Shown here one piece after another: positions 7,786 through 17,539 of a DNA stretch of 64,000 nucleotides. The notes beneath the pieces are model-generated. The model made no database searches and was not told the DNA's origin. It saw only the letters and a list, made by a program, of their open reading frames with translations. Each line of letters begins with the position of its first letter. Position 1 is the first letter of the stretch. The stretch covers positions 248,001 through 312,000 of the forward strand of contig NZ_JAAQWN010000004.1 in the NCBI RefSeq assembly GCF_012985465.1, read 5' to 3'. Made by a program: the position numbers and the translations under genes. This DNA comes from Pseudomonas sp. WS 5079. GTDB taxonomy: Bacteria > Pseudomonadota > Gammaproteobacteria > Pseudomonadales > Pseudomonadaceae.

Positions 7786-9726
7786 TTACAGCCGGAAATG
7801 CCCCACCATCCCCTTGAGTTCCGCCCCCAGTTGCGCCAACTCGATGCTCGACGCGGCGTTACCCTGCATGCTCAGCGCCGACTGATCGGCACTGGCGCGG
7901 ATGCTGGTGACGCTACGGTTGATCTCTTCGGCCACTGAGCTCTGCTGTTCGGCGGCCGCCGCGATCTGCTGGTTCATCTGCTGGATGAGCGAGACCGCCG
8001 CCGCAATGCTGCCCAAGGCGCTTTCGGTTTCCAGGGCATCGCTGACGGCCAGTTTCACCAGCTCGCCACTGTGCTGGATATCCCGCACCGAGGACTGCGC
8101 TGCACTGCGCAGGGTGCTGACCAGACGTTCGATTTCTTCCGTCGATTGCTGGGTGCGCCGGGCCAGGGCCCGCACTTCATCGGCGACCACCGCGAAGCCG
8201 CGCCCTTGCTCGCCGGCGCGTGCCGCCTCGATGGCCGCGTTGAGTGCCAGCAGGTTGGTCTGCTCGGCCACGCTTTTGATCACCTCCAGCACGCTGCCAA
8301 TGTTCTGGATTTCCGCGCTCAGGCTCTCGATGCTGGTACTGGCGGATGTCGCCGAACTGGCCAGCAACTCGATGCGCTGCAAGCTCTGGCGCACCACCTG
8401 TTGGCCGCTGTCGACCTTGTCGTCGGCGGTTTGCGCCGCTTGGGCGGCCTGCTCGGCATTGCGCGCCACATCATGCACCGTGGCGGCCATCTGGTTCATG
8501 GCGGTGGCGACTTGCTCGGTTTCTTCTTTCTGGTTGCTGACTTCGAGATTGGTCTGCTCGGTCACGCTGGACAACGACTGAGCCGAGCTGGCCAATTGCG
8601 CAATGCCCGCCTGCAACCCGCTGACCATGCTGCTCAGGCCCCCGCCCATCTGCTGCATCGCCTGCATCAACTGACCCATTTCGTCCTGTCGGCTCACCTC
8701 CATGCGCCCGCTGAGATCCCCGGCGGCAATCTGCCGGGCCACGCCAATCACGCTGCGCAGCGGCAGCACGATCAACCGGGTAATCAGCCACGCCGCAATC
8801 ACCCCCACCAACAAGGCCAGGGCCGACGAAACAATGATCAGCAAGCTGCTCTTGGCCAACTGCGCCTGCATCGACTGGTCCTGGGCGGCATAGGCCTGGT
8901 TGACCTGCGCCACCACCTGCGCCGCCCGCTCATGCAACTTCTGGTAGACGATCTTTTCCTGGGCCAACAGGCCGGTGTATTCGGTGAGTTTTTCGCTGAA
9001 GGCGCCGATGTGCCCGACCACTTCATTAAGCACCGTCTGATAGCCGGGGTCCTTGACCAGGGTCTTCAGTTGTTCGGCCTGGGCCAGGGCCTGGTCAGCC
9101 TGTTCGATGCGGCCTTGCCCGGCACTGTCCTCATCACCCTTGCGGCTTTGATCCAGACGCACCCGCGCTTCGTTCATGGCCTGCAACATCAGGCGCGAGA
9201 CCTGCGCCACCTGGCCGGCCTGCTCGATAAACTCGGCGCCCTCCCTGCCCTGGCTTTCCTTGAGGCCATAGGCCCCGTCGTCGGCCAGGCCGGCCTGCAA
9301 TACATCAAGGTTGTTGGCCACGCTGGACACCGACCAACTGGCCATTTCCAGCGCCAGATCCTTGGCCTGGGTCAGCTCGACAAACTCGTCAAACGCCTTG
9401 CGATAAGCGCCCAGGGCCTGCCCGACCTCGCTCATGTTCAGCGCCAGCGCCTCGGCCAACAGGCTATCGACCCGCTGGTGCAGGGCCTCGACCGACTTGG
9501 CGTCGGTGCGCAACGCATACTCCTGCTCGATCAGGCGCACGTTCAGCAGCCCTTCATTGAGCGAAGACATGCCCTTGAGCCCCACAAAACGCTGGCCAAC
9601 GGTTTGCAGGGACCACACGCCAATCGCCGCCACCAGGGCCGTCAGTAGCAATACCAGGGCAAACCCCAGCCCCAGTTTCCTGGCCAGCCCAAGGTTGGCA
9701 AATCGTCGTTGCACGGCCCAAATCAT
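7786..9726 (-). CDS. Methyl-accepting chemotaxis protein with long helical sensor
   Basis: A 646-residue chemoreceptor. TM1 is at about 19-40, TM2 at about 293-318, then HAMP, then a signalling domain with the conserved hairpin tip ([19 protein letters not shown]). The periplasmic region is about 250 residues and all-helical, the size of the HBM (helical bimodular) sensor seen in McpS-type receptors; this assignment is inferred from length and helicity. The start MIWAVQRRF at 9726 has AAGAGGA upstream; the longer frame adds a sequence unlike a receptor N-terminus. There is no C-terminal CheR-binding pentapeptide. The gene is solitary and its ligand is unknown. Confidence 0.9.
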   Translation of the reverse strand: MIWAVQRRFANLGLARKLGLGFALVLLLTALVAAIGVWSLQTVGQRFVGLKGMSSLNEGLLNVRLIEQEYALRTDAKSVEALHQRVDSLLAEALALNMSEVGQALGAYRKAFDEFVELTQAKDLALEMASWSVSSVANNLDVLQAGLADDGAYGLKESQGREGAEFIEQAGQVAQVSRLMLQAMNEARVRLDQSRKGDEDSAGQGRIEQADQALAQAEQLKTLVKDPGYQTVLNEVVGHIGAFSEKLTEYTGLLAQEKIVYQKLHERAAQVVAQVNQAYAAQDQSMQAQLAKSSLLIIVSSALALLVGVIAAWLITRLIVLPLRSVIGVARQIAAGDLSGRMEVSRQDEMGQLMQAMQQMGGGLSSMVSGLQAGIAQLASSAQSLSSVTEQTNLEVSNQKEETEQVATAMNQMAATVHDVARNAEQAAQAAQTADDKVDSGQQVVRQSLQRIELLASSATSASTSIESLSAEIQNIGSVLEVIKSVAEQTNLLALNAAIEAARAGEQGRGFAVVADEVRALARRTQQSTEEIERLVSTLRSAAQSSVRDIQHSGELVKLAVSDALETESALGSIAAAVSLIQQMNQQIAAAAEQQSSVAEEINRSVTSIRASADQSALSMQGNAASSIELAQLGAELKGMVGHFRL

Positions 9727-9840
9727 TGCGCAAAATCCTCTTGGCGTGGCGAATGCCAGCAAGCCCGGTATCCATGCAACGAGATTCGCAACCCCGGCCC
9801 CGGCAACACAAGACGTTGGCGCCACAATAATGGCAAAAAG

Positions 9841-11265
9841 CTACATACCCGTCGTTTTCAGAATGGTGGAGGTCGATCCTGCAGGCCCCATCGCCTTGAA
9901 CAACGCCAGGGCCCGGTGATCACAGGCATAGGCCACGTTGATCCGTAGCCAATCGGCGTGCTCGCCGGTCGGGCTGAACAACTCCCCGGAAGACAGCAGG
10001 ACCCCAAGCTGCCGCGCCCTGGCATGCAACCTCGTGCCATCCACTGCGCCGGGGCGCGCCCACACAAACATGCCACCTGCAGGTACCGCAAACACCTCCC
10101 ACTCTTCGTCCTCCAGCACCTGCAACGTCTTCGCCATCTCCGTGCTCAAGCGACGGCGCAGGCGTTGCACCCATTTGCGGTAGGTGCCGTTGGCCAGCAG
10201 GCTCGCCACCATCGCTTCGGCGAAGCGCGAGGTGCCCAGGCCCGTCAGGGTCTTGAGCTTGAGCACTTGGCCGATCAAGGCCGTGCTGGCAGTGAGATAG
10301 CCGACTCGCAGGGCGCTGCTCAGGGTCTTGGAAAAACTCGAGACATAGATGACCCGATCACCATGGGCCAATGCCGCCAGCCGGATACAGGAAGCATGTT
10401 GCAGGTCGCCGTAGACATCCTCCTCGACAATCAGGAAGTCCCGGGCGTGGGCCAGGTGCAGCAGGCGCTCGGCCACTGTCCGCGAGAGGCTACTACCGGT
10501 CGGGTTGTGGTAGAGGCTGTTGATGAACAGGCACTTGGGGCGGTGGCTGGCCAGCAGCGCTTCCAGGGCCTGGATGTCCGGGCCACTGCGGGTCCTGGGG
10601 ACCTCCAGCAACTTGACACCGTGGAAGGCCAACTGACGATAAAGGTTGCCGTAGCCAGGGGTCTCAACTACCACCGTATCGCCGGCCTTGAGCAAGGTGC
10701 GGATCAGCAGGTCCTGGGCATGGCTGGCACCATGGGTGGTGAGAATGCGCTCGGTACTGCTGGCCACCTGGATCTGCGTCAGGCGCTTGTGCAATTGCTC
10801 ACGCAACACCGGCAACCCCAGGGGCGTGCTGTAGTTGAAAACCCCTGCGGTATCGGTACGGCTGATTTCGCGAATCGCGTAGCTGATGTCATCACTTTCA
10901 CGCCAGGAGTCCGGCAGCCAGCCGCACCCCAGCTTCAATTCGCCCAACTGGTTATCGGTAAAGGCTCCCCACCTGCGCTCCGCGCCCTCGTACCACTGGC
11001 ACTCTGCCAGTGGACTGCTGGCCACAGGCTGTTCGGCGATAACAAACCCCGAGCCGGCCCTTGAGGCCAACACCCCTTCGGCCACCATGCGCTCCAGGGC
11101 CTCGATCACATTGGATTGACTGAGCAGGTTGTCATGAGCCAGTTGCCGGATGGACGGCAGGCGCGTTCCAGGGCTGACCCCGCTCTCTCGGATCCATGCG
11201 GCAATGGCGCTGACAATTTGCTGAACCACCGGTACAAGGGCTTGTCGATTGATCCCTAAATCCAT
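9841..11265 (-). CDS. MocR-type regulator (GntR HTH fused to aminotransferase fold)
   Basis: A 474-residue protein with an N-terminal GntR winged helix (about residues 10-80, TRLPSIRQLAHDNLLSQSNV) and a class I aminotransferase-like domain (about 115-470). The PLP lysine is in SSFSKTLSS and the PLP-phosphate contacts sit around NPTGSSLS. Members of this class sense PLP or amino compounds and usually control neighbouring metabolism genes, but no obvious divergent target exists here. Nested palindromes lie just upstream of the start, suggesting autoregulation. Confidence 0.88.
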   Translation of the reverse strand: MDLGINRQALVPVVQQIVSAIAAWIRESGVSPGTRLPSIRQLAHDNLLSQSNVIEALERMVAEGVLASRAGSGFVIAEQPVASSPLAECQWYEGAERRWGAFTDNQLGELKLGCGWLPDSWRESDDISYAIREISRTDTAGVFNYSTPLGLPVLREQLHKRLTQIQVASSTERILTTHGASHAQDLLIRTLLKAGDTVVVETPGYGNLYRQLAFHGVKLLEVPRTRSGPDIQALEALLASHRPKCLFINSLYHNPTGSSLSRTVAERLLHLAHARDFLIVEEDVYGDLQHASCIRLAALAHGDRVIYVSSFSKTLSSALRVGYLTASTALIGQVLKLKTLTGLGTSRFAEAMVASLLANGTYRKWVQRLRRRLSTEMAKTLQVLEDEEWEVFAVPAGGMFVWARPGAVDGTRLHARARQLGVLLSSGELFSPTGEHADWLRINVAYACDHRALALFKAMGPAGSTSTILKTTGM

Positions 11266-11279
11266 GAGCCACCCCCTTC

Positions 11280-11310
11280 AACTGTTTGGCTTTTAACTCA
11301 AAACAGTTAA
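11280..11310 (-). promoter_or_regulatory. Nested palindromes upstream of the MocR gene
   Basis: AACTGTTT (11280-11287) pairs with AAACAGTT (11301-11308). An overlapping TTAACT-N6-AGTTAA palindrome covers 11293-11310. The cluster starts 15 bp upstream of the mocR-type start codon, where an autoregulatory operator would sit. Confidence 0.45.
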
Positions 11311-11470
11311 GCACAGAAGGTCCGGATCACCCTGCTCATAAATTTATTAAATCATTGATTTTATTGAATTATTTACCTATTGAAACACAATAAACCAAGG
11401 CATCTTGCCACCTGCGGAAACGCCCCACAGCGCCTCAAATCACTTTCCCAGTGGTGCACGGCAGCAGGTC

Positions 11471-12232
11471 CTAAATAGCGGTCGCCCCACCATCCACCGC
11501 CAATGCATGTCCGGTGGTGAACGCCGCACCATCGCTGCACAAATACAGGACCGCACTGGCGATTTCCCCGACCGTACCAATACGCCCGACCGGGTGCATG
11601 GCGGCGGCAAATTCGGCCTTGCGCGGATCGGCTTCATAGGCGCGGCGGAACATGTCGGTATCGATCACCGCCGGGCACACGGCGTTGACGCGGATTTTCT
11701 TTTTCGCGTACTCGATGGCCGCCGACTTGGTCAGGCCAATCACCGCATGCTTGGACGCCGCATAAATACTCATCTTCGGCGCAGCCCCCAACCCGGCCAC
11801 CGACGCGGTATTGACGATCGCGCCGCCGCCCTGGGCCAGCAGCAACGGCAACTGGTACTTCATGCACAACCACACGCCCTTGACGTTGACGCCCATGATC
11901 GCGTCGAACTCATCCAGGGTGCCGTCGGCCAACTTGCCTTGTTCGATTTCGATGCCGGCATTGTTGAACGCATAGTCCAGGCGGCCATAACTGTTCAACA
12001 CCTGCTGCATCAGGTTCTTTACGTCCGCCTCCAGGGTGACGTTGCAGCGCACGAACACCGCCTCACCGCCCACCTCGCGGATCAGCGCGACCGTGCCCTC
12101 GCCGCCCGTCACATCCAGGTCGGCGACCACCACCTTCAAGCCTTCCTCGGCAAATGCCAGTGCCGTGGCGCGGCCAATGCCGTTGGCGGCACCAGTGACC
12201 AGGGCGACCTGGCCGGAAAACGTCATGCTCAT
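11471..12232 (-). CDS. SDR-family oxidoreductase
   Basis: A 253-residue classical short-chain dehydrogenase. The NAD(P)-binding motif is TGAANGIG (about residues 14-21), an NNAG motif follows strand 4, the catalytic Ser is in NTASVAG, YAASK carries the catalytic Tyr and Lys, and the protein ends with a typical DGG(A/Y)-type tail. An acidic Asp in VVADLD at the end of strand 2 favours NAD over NADP. The substrate cannot be named. It is divergent from the CurA-like reductase, with a repeat-rich 226-bp gap between them. Confidence 0.88.
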   Translation of the reverse strand: MSMTFSGQVALVTGAANGIGRATALAFAEEGLKVVVADLDVTGGEGTVALIREVGGEAVFVRCNVTLEADVKNLMQQVLNSYGRLDYAFNNAGIEIEQGKLADGTLDEFDAIMGVNVKGVWLCMKYQLPLLLAQGGGAIVNTASVAGLGAAPKMSIYAASKHAVIGLTKSAAIEYAKKKIRVNAVCPAVIDTDMFRRAYEADPRKAEFAAAMHPVGRIGTVGEIASAVLYLCSDGAAFTTGHALAVDGGATAI

Positions 12233-12296
12233 AGCTTTTATCCTTGGATGAATAACCGTTCGCCCAGCATAGCCAGTGCCCGGCGCCGCGCGTCAG

Positions 12297-12360
12297 CACT
12301 ATCAGAAGGCCGGTTGAACGCCCATGCGTGGCAGTGATAAGTGTGCCGTGCCCACTATCA
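12297..12360. promoter_or_regulatory. Repeated CACTATCA elements in the SDR / reductase divergent gap
   Basis: CACTATCA occurs at 12297-12304 and 12353-12360, and TGATAAGTG (the reverse-complement form with one inserted base) at 12335-12343. They occupy the divergent gap between two oxidoreductase genes and may bind a shared regulator. Confidence 0.3.
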
Positions 12361-12458
12361 GGCCAGCCTATCGACGGGCATTCGCAGGCATCGGCCGAAC
12401 TTGCTCCTGGCGCCTGGAAGGTCTATCACTTGAGGTTCATTTACCCAGAGTCCCTGCC

Positions 12459-13466
12459 ATGACTGCCCAGACCAACCGCCAATTCCTGCTTGCCAAACGC
12501 CCGGTCGGCGCGGCCACGCGGGACACCTTTACCTATCAGGAAGTGCCAGTGGGCAACCTGGCGGACGGCCAGGTACTGGTGCGTAATGAGTACCTGTCCC
12601 TCGACCCGGCCATGCGTGGCTGGATGAATGAAGGCAAGTCCTACATCCCGCCGGTAGGCATCGGTGAAGTCATGCGCGCCCTGGGCGTAGGCCAGGTCAT
12701 CGCCTCGAACACCCCGAAATTCGCCGTAGGCGATTATGTGAATGGCGCCCTGGGCGTGCAGGATTACTTCCTCGGCGAGCCGCGAGGTTTCTACAAGGTC
12801 GACCCGAAACTGGCGCCGTTGCCGCGCTATCTGTCGGCGCTGGGCATGACCGGCATGACCGCCTACTTCGCCCTGCTCGACACCGGCATGCCTAAGGCCG
12901 GCGACACCGTGGTGATTTCCGGCGCCGCCGGGGCGGTAGGCAGCATTGCCGGGCAGATCGCCAAAATCAAGGGATGCCGCGTGGTCGGGATTGCCGGCGG
13001 CGCCGACAAGTGCAAGTTCTTGCTGGATGAACTGGGGTTCGATGCGGCCATCGACTACAAGCACGAAGACGTGCCGGCGGCCCTCAAGCGCGAATGCCCG
13101 AAAGGCGTGGACGTGTATTTCGACAACGTGGGCGGCGATATCCTCGATGCCGTGCTCAGCCGCCTCGCGCTGAAGGCGCGGGTAGTGATCTGCGGTGCCA
13201 TCAGCCAGTACAACAACAAGGAAGCCGTGAAGGGTCCGGCCAACTACTTGTCGCTGCTGGTCAATCGGGCGCGCATGGAAGGGTTTGTGGTGATGGACCA
13301 CGCGGCGAACTTTGCCGCCGCCGGCCAGGAAATGGCTGGCTGGATGGCGCAGGGCAAGCTCAAGAGCAAGGAAGATATTGTCGAGGGGCTGGAGACATTC
13401 CCGGAGACGCTGATGAAGCTGTTCAACGGCGAGAACTTTGGCAAGTTGGTGCTCAAGGTCAACTGA
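12459..13466 (+). CDS. NADP-dependent zinc-free MDR reductase (CurA/leukotriene-B4-dehydrogenase type)
   Basis: A 335-residue medium-chain reductase without the zinc ligands of alcohol dehydrogenases. The N-terminal GroES-like part (LSLDPAMRGWM) and the nucleotide motif GAAGAVGSIAGQIA are typical of the curcumin reductase CurA / PTGR family, which reduces alpha,beta-unsaturated ketones and aldehydes. The start MTAQTNRQF at 12459 fits family N-termini; the open frame upstream is unlike the family. It is divergent from an SDR gene, and the two could share substrates or regulation. Confidence 0.87.
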   Translation: MTAQTNRQFLLAKRPVGAATRDTFTYQEVPVGNLADGQVLVRNEYLSLDPAMRGWMNEGKSYIPPVGIGEVMRALGVGQVIASNTPKFAVGDYVNGALGVQDYFLGEPRGFYKVDPKLAPLPRYLSALGMTGMTAYFALLDTGMPKAGDTVVISGAAGAVGSIAGQIAKIKGCRVVGIAGGADKCKFLLDELGFDAAIDYKHEDVPAALKRECPKGVDVYFDNVGGDILDAVLSRLALKARVVICGAISQYNNKEAVKGPANYLSLLVNRARMEGFVVMDHAANFAAAGQEMAGWMAQGKLKSKEDIVEGLETFPETLMKLFNGENFGKLVLKVN

Positions 13467-13516
13467 CACCCCACAGAGCCCTTGTGGGATTGGGTGCCAG
13501 CCGACACACCATAAGC

Positions 13517-13610
13517 AAATGTAGGAGCTGGCTTGCCTGCGATAGCATCACCTCGGACTGACTGAAAAACCGAGGTGCCTGCATCGCTGGCAAGCCAGCT
13601 CCCACATTTT
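13517..13610. repeat. REPIN, GCTGGC type
   Basis: Two inverted units (TGTAGGAGCTGGCTTGCC and GGCAAGCCAGCTCCCACA) enclose a loop with its own CACCTCGG/CCGAGGTG inverted repeat. It lies between convergent reductase and pyrF genes. Confidence 0.8.
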
Positions 13611-13623
13611 TAGCGCAAAGGCA

Positions 13624-14322
13624 TCAGGCGATTTCAGCAACCACCGCCGCCAGGGCCTTGGCCGGATCAGCCGCCTGGCTGATCGGGCGACCAATCACCA
13701 GGTAATCAGAACCCGCATCCAGCGCCTGGCGCGGGGTAAGGATGCGGCGCTGGTCGTCCTGGGCGCTGCCCGCCGGGCGAATCCCCGGAGTCACCAACTG
13801 CAACGCCGGATGGGCGGCCTTCAACGCCTGGGCTTCCAGCGCGGAACAGACCAGGCCATCAAGGCCGGCCTTCTGCGCCAGGGCCGCCAGGCGCAGCACT
13901 TGCTCCTGGGGCTCGATATCCAGGCCGATACCGGCCAGGTCTTCACGCTCCATGCTGGTCAGCACGGTTACACCGATCAGCAGCGGCTTGGGACCGCTGC
14001 GTTGCTCCAGCACCTCACGGCACGCGGCCATCATGCGCAGGCCGCCGGAACAGTGAACGTTGACCATCCACACGCCCATCTCGGCAGCGGCCTTGACCGC
14101 CATTGCGGTGGTGTTGGGGATATCGTGGAATTTCAGGTCGAGGAACACCTCAAAACCTTTGTCCCGCAGGGTGCCGACGATTTCTGCGGCGCAACTGGTG
14201 AACAATTCCTTGCCGACCTTGACCCGGCAGAGCTTGGGGTCCAACTGGTCAGCCAGCTTCAGTGCGGCGTCACGAGTGGGGTAATCCAGGGCGACGATGA
14301 TAGGAGTCTGGCAGACGGACAT
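13624..14322 (-). CDS. pyrF: Orotidine 5'-phosphate decarboxylase
   Basis: A 232-residue TIM-barrel enzyme that decarboxylates OMP to UMP in the last step of pyrimidine synthesis. The early [12 protein letters not shown] strand and the catalytic [10 protein letters not shown] motif (the Asp-x-Lys-x-x-Asp set) are intact, as is the C-terminal phosphate-binding region (GIRPAG ... VIGRPI). Length is normal for the proteobacterial form. It is transcribed alone, with a REPIN just downstream. Confidence 0.96.
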   Translation of the reverse strand: MSVCQTPIIVALDYPTRDAALKLADQLDPKLCRVKVGKELFTSCAAEIVGTLRDKGFEVFLDLKFHDIPNTTAMAVKAAAEMGVWMVNVHCSGGLRMMAACREVLEQRSGPKPLLIGVTVLTSMEREDLAGIGLDIEPQEQVLRLAALAQKAGLDGLVCSALEAQALKAAHPALQLVTPGIRPAGSAQDDQRRILTPRQALDAGSDYLVIGRPISQAADPAKALAAVVAEIA

Positions 14323-14588
14323 TGGAATGGGCTCTCAGGCAAGTCGAAATCGGCGCGGATTGTAGCGCAAGCAGCGGCTTTGCGGGATCCGATGATCGGT
14401 AAATCCTCGCCGACTGCCTACTTTTCTGGGAGAAGCGGCTAATATTTCAAAGTCGATACATTCACGACACGCCTGCAACATGCCCCGCCAGTAGCCTCGC
14501 CCGCATGCCCCGACACGGCGCCTACGCTCAACGCACCTACCCCGTCGCCGCCCCTGGGCCGACGGTCAACCAGGCAGATGATCGCACC

Positions 14589-15338
14589 ATGCATACCCCT
14601 TGCGCCCTGAACCACGAGCCCGCCACCGAGGACAAGCGCTGGAACACCCGCGCGCTGATCGTCGACGACGATGTGCCGATCCGCGAACTGCTGATCGATT
14701 ACCTGGCCCGCTTCAACATCCTCGCCAGCGGCGTGACCGATGGCGCCGCCATGCGCCAGGCCATGCTGGCCGAGACCTTTGATGTGGTGGTGCTCGACCT
14801 GATGCTGCCGGGCGAAGACGGTTTGTCGATTTGCCGCTGGCTGCGGGCCGAATCGGATATCCCGATCCTGATGCTGACCGCCCGCTGCGAACCCACCGAC
14901 CGCATTATCGGCCTGGAACTGGGGGCTGACGACTATATGTCCAAGCCGTTTGAACCCCGGGAACTGGTGGCGCGGATCCAGACCATCCTGCGCAGGGTTC
15001 GTGATGAGCGCACCGAGCAGCGGACCAACATCCGCTTCGATAACTGGCGCCTCAACAGCGTGCTGCGCCAACTGGTGGCCGACAACGGCCTGGTGGTGCC
15101 GCTGTCCAACGCCGAATTCCGTTTGCTGTGGGTATTTATCGAACGTCCGCGCCGGGTGCTCAGCCGCGAACAGTTGCTGGATGCCGCCCGTGGGCGCTCG
15201 ATCGAAGCCTTTGACCGCAGCATCGACCTGCTGGTCTCGCGCCTGCGCCAGAAACTGGGGGACGACCCCAAGGCCCCGCAACTGATCAAGACCGTGCGCG
15301 GTGAAGGCTACCTGTTCGACGCGCGAGACATTGGCTGA
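14589..15338 (+). CDS. OmpR-family response regulator
   Basis: A 249-residue regulator with a receiver domain (about residues 22-135; phospho-acceptor Asp70 in VVVLDLMLPGEDG, conserved Lys in SKPFEP) and a C-terminal winged helix (about 150-245, ending KTVRGEGYLF). The start at 14589 was chosen over the upstream in-frame ATG (14505), which would add an unusual tail; even so the receiver starts about 20 residues late. Its stop overlaps the kinase start by 1 bp (TGATG), so the pair is a two-component operon. The stimulus is unknown. Confidence 0.9.
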   Translation: MHTPCALNHEPATEDKRWNTRALIVDDDVPIRELLIDYLARFNILASGVTDGAAMRQAMLAETFDVVVLDLMLPGEDGLSICRWLRAESDIPILMLTARCEPTDRIIGLELGADDYMSKPFEPRELVARIQTILRRVRDERTEQRTNIRFDNWRLNSVLRQLVADNGLVVPLSNAEFRLLWVFIERPRRVLSREQLLDAARGRSIEAFDRSIDLLVSRLRQKLGDDPKAPQLIKTVRGEGYLFDARDIG

Positions 15339-16378
15339 TGCGCAACGCCTTCAACACGTTGTTTGGCCGCCTGTTCGGGGTGTTGCTGGTGGGCATTGTG
15401 CTGGCCCATGTGCTGGCGATCCTTTGGTTCCAGCATTACGGCCCGCCGCCACCACCGCCTGTCACAACGCTGGTCGAACAAGCGGACGGTACCTTGGAGC
15501 CCCAGATACAGAGCCGTCCCAGACTCAGAGGCGCGGTGGTGCTGCTGTCCTTCCAATGTATCTCGCTGATCATCGCCGCGTGGTTCGGCGCCAAGCTGCT
15601 CAGCCGCCCGATCCAGCGCTTGAGCGCGGCGGCCGAGCGCCTGAGCCTGGACCTGGACAGCCCGCCCCTGGACGAATCCGGCCCGCGCGAAGCCCGCCAG
15701 GCTGCCTCGACCTTCAACCTGATGCAACGACGCATCCGCGAACAAGTCAGCCAGCGCGCGCGCATGCTCGGCGCAGTGTCCCACGACCTGCGCACCCCGC
15801 TGTCGCGGCTCAAGCTGCGCCTGGAGCAGATCGACGATATGCGCTTGCAGGGCCAGATGCGCCACGATCTGGACGACATGATCGGCATGCTCGACGCCAC
15901 CTTGAGCTACCTGCACGAACAACGCACCGGCGAAAGCCGACAGTGGCTGGACGTGCAGGCACTGGTGCAATCTTTGAGCGAAAACGCCCAGGACCAGGGC
16001 GCAGACGTGCAGTGCCTGGGCCAAAGCGCCCCGCTGCAAGTGCAACCCATGGCCTTGCGCTCGTGCCTGAACAACCTGATCGACAACGCCCTGCGCTATG
16101 CCGGTACGGCGCGCATTGAACTGCAGGATAGCCCCCAGGCGCTGGTGATTCGGGTGATCGACCACGGGCCAGGGATTGCCGCCGAGCAGCGGGAAGCGGT
16201 GTTCGAAGCGTTTTTTCGGCTGGAAGGCTCGCGCAACCGTAATTCCGGGGGCGTGGGGCTGGGGATGACCATCGCCAAGGAGGCGGTAGAGCGGTTGGGG
16301 GGTAGATTGAGCCTGGAGGAAACACCAGGCGGTGGGTTGACGGCAAAAATGTGGCTACCCAGAAACGAACCCCTGTAG
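15338..16378 (+). CDS. Sensor histidine kinase with minimal periplasmic loop
   Basis: A 346-residue kinase. TM1 is at about 11-30, the periplasmic loop is only about 33 residues (31-63), TM2 is at about 64-86, then HAMP, the dimerisation/phospho-acceptor helix (His149 in SHDLRTP), and the ATPase domain (NNLIDNALRYA, DHGPGIA, GVGLGMTIA). The loop opens with six consecutive prolines (36-41). So small a loop argues against a large ligand-binding domain; sensing may involve the membrane or a partner protein. It partners the response regulator just upstream. Confidence 0.9.
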   Translation: MRNAFNTLFGRLFGVLLVGIVLAHVLAILWFQHYGPPPPPPVTTLVEQADGTLEPQIQSRPRLRGAVVLLSFQCISLIIAAWFGAKLLSRPIQRLSAAAERLSLDLDSPPLDESGPREARQAASTFNLMQRRIREQVSQRARMLGAVSHDLRTPLSRLKLRLEQIDDMRLQGQMRHDLDDMIGMLDATLSYLHEQRTGESRQWLDVQALVQSLSENAQDQGADVQCLGQSAPLQVQPMALRSCLNNLIDNALRYAGTARIELQDSPQALVIRVIDHGPGIAAEQREAVFEAFFRLEGSRNRNSGGVGLGMTIAKEAVERLGGRLSLEETPGGGLTAKMWLPRNEPL

Positions 16379-16399
16379 GAGCCGGCCTGCCGGCTCCTA
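16376..16399. repeat. Compact REP-like hairpin between convergent genes
   Basis: TAGGAGCCGG (16376-16385) pairs perfectly with CCGGCTCCTA (16390-16399) across a CCTG loop. It begins at the kinase stop codon region and resembles a collapsed REP unit. It may end both convergent transcripts, although no T run follows. Confidence 0.6.
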
Positions 16400-16406
16400 G
16401 CAGAGA

Positions 16407-17468
16407 TCAGTTTGTCTTGTCCTCGCGACGAACCTGCGCCTGGCTGGCGCTCCAATCCGTCAACAGGCTATACGCCACTGCCAGCAAGGTCGGCCCGATA
16501 AACAAGCCGATAAAGCCAAACGCGATCAAGCCACCAAATACCCCCAGCAGCACAATCACCAGCGGCAGGTTGCCGCCGCGGCTGATCAGGTACGGCTTGA
16601 GCACGTTGTCCACGCCGCTGATGATGAATGTGCCCCAGACGCCAAGGAACACCGCATAGGTGTAATCGCCCTTCCATACCAGCCAGGCCGTGGCCGGGAT
16701 CCAGACCAGCGGCGGGCCCATGGGGATCAGGCTCAGCAGGAAGGTGACGATGCCCAGCACCAGTGCCCCCGGCACGCCGGCGATCAGGAAGCCGATCAGT
16801 GCCAGCAGTGCCTGGGCGGCGGCGGTGCCGATCACGCCGTTGACCACCCGCTGTACGGTACCGGCGACCAGGTCGATGTAGTACCCGGCACGCTCACCGA
16901 TCAAGCGTTCCAGCAAACGGTGGACGAACATCGCCAGGCGCGGCCCGTCGCGGTAGAAAAAGAACACAAACACCAGGCTCAGGGTCAGCTCCAGAATGCC
17001 GCCGCCGATCTGCGCGCTACGGGCCAGCAGCCAGTTGCCGACCTGCCCCAGGTACGGCTTGATCGTGACCATCAAGGCTGCGCCCTGTTGGTCGATGCTG
17101 TCCCACATGCCCACCAGCCGCTCTCCCACAAACGGGATGGAGCCCAGCCAGGTGGGCGCCTCGGGTAGGCCGTCGACCTGGACGTCCTTGATCAGCGCCA
17201 CGGCGTCGCGCACGTGGTCGGCCAGGTTGAAGCCCAGCCACACCAGCGGCACCGCCACCAGCAGCATCCAGCCCAGGGTCAGGATCCCGGCGGCCAGGGA
17301 CTCGCGGCCACCCAGGGCGCGGGTCAACAGGCGCATCAGCGGCCAACTGGCAAACGCCAGCACCGCGCCCCAGAACAGCGCCGACCAGAACGGCGCCATC
17401 ACCCAGAAACTGGCACCAAACAGCACCAGGAGCAGGATCTGCACCAGCAGGCGATCATTGTTGAGCAT
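16407..17468 (-). CDS. AI-2E family (PerM/YdiK-type) membrane transporter
   Basis: A 353-residue polytopic inner-membrane protein with about seven to eight membrane segments and the family's soluble insert between TM3 and TM4. It ends with the conserved GPTLLAVAYSLL-type segment. The family exports small molecules (autoinducer-2 in the name-giving case, Na+/Li+ in others); the substrate here is not deducible. It lies downstream of the DUF4892 gene in the same direction with a hairpin between them. Confidence 0.87.
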   Translation of the reverse strand: MLNNDRLLVQILLLVLFGASFWVMAPFWSALFWGAVLAFASWPLMRLLTRALGGRESLAAGILTLGWMLLVAVPLVWLGFNLADHVRDAVALIKDVQVDGLPEAPTWLGSIPFVGERLVGMWDSIDQQGAALMVTIKPYLGQVGNWLLARSAQIGGGILELTLSLVFVFFFYRDGPRLAMFVHRLLERLIGERAGYYIDLVAGTVQRVVNGVIGTAAAQALLALIGFLIAGVPGALVLGIVTFLLSLIPMGPPLVWIPATAWLVWKGDYTYAVFLGVWGTFIISGVDNVLKPYLISRGGNLPLVIVLLGVFGGLIAFGFIGLFIGPTLLAVAYSLLTDWSASQAQVRREDKTN

Positions 17469-17505
17469 GTGGTTTCTCGAAAAAAGTCTGTAGAGGAAGA
17501 GCTTA

Positions 17506-17530
17506 GGCGAACGGCACGGGTCCGTTCGCC
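17506..17530 (-). terminator. Possible terminator after the DUF4892 gene
   Basis: GGCGAACGG (17506-17514) pairs with CCGTTCGCC (17522-17530) across a 7-nt loop. The leftward tail is only weakly T-rich, so termination may be partial. Confidence 0.5.
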
Positions 17531-17539
17531 CTGGAACGA

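Noticed and set aside
8071..9648. A 525-codon frame antisense to the first chemoreceptor
   Set aside because: The His/Gln/Leu-rich composition is the reverse-complement image of receptor codons; there is no domain or start signal.
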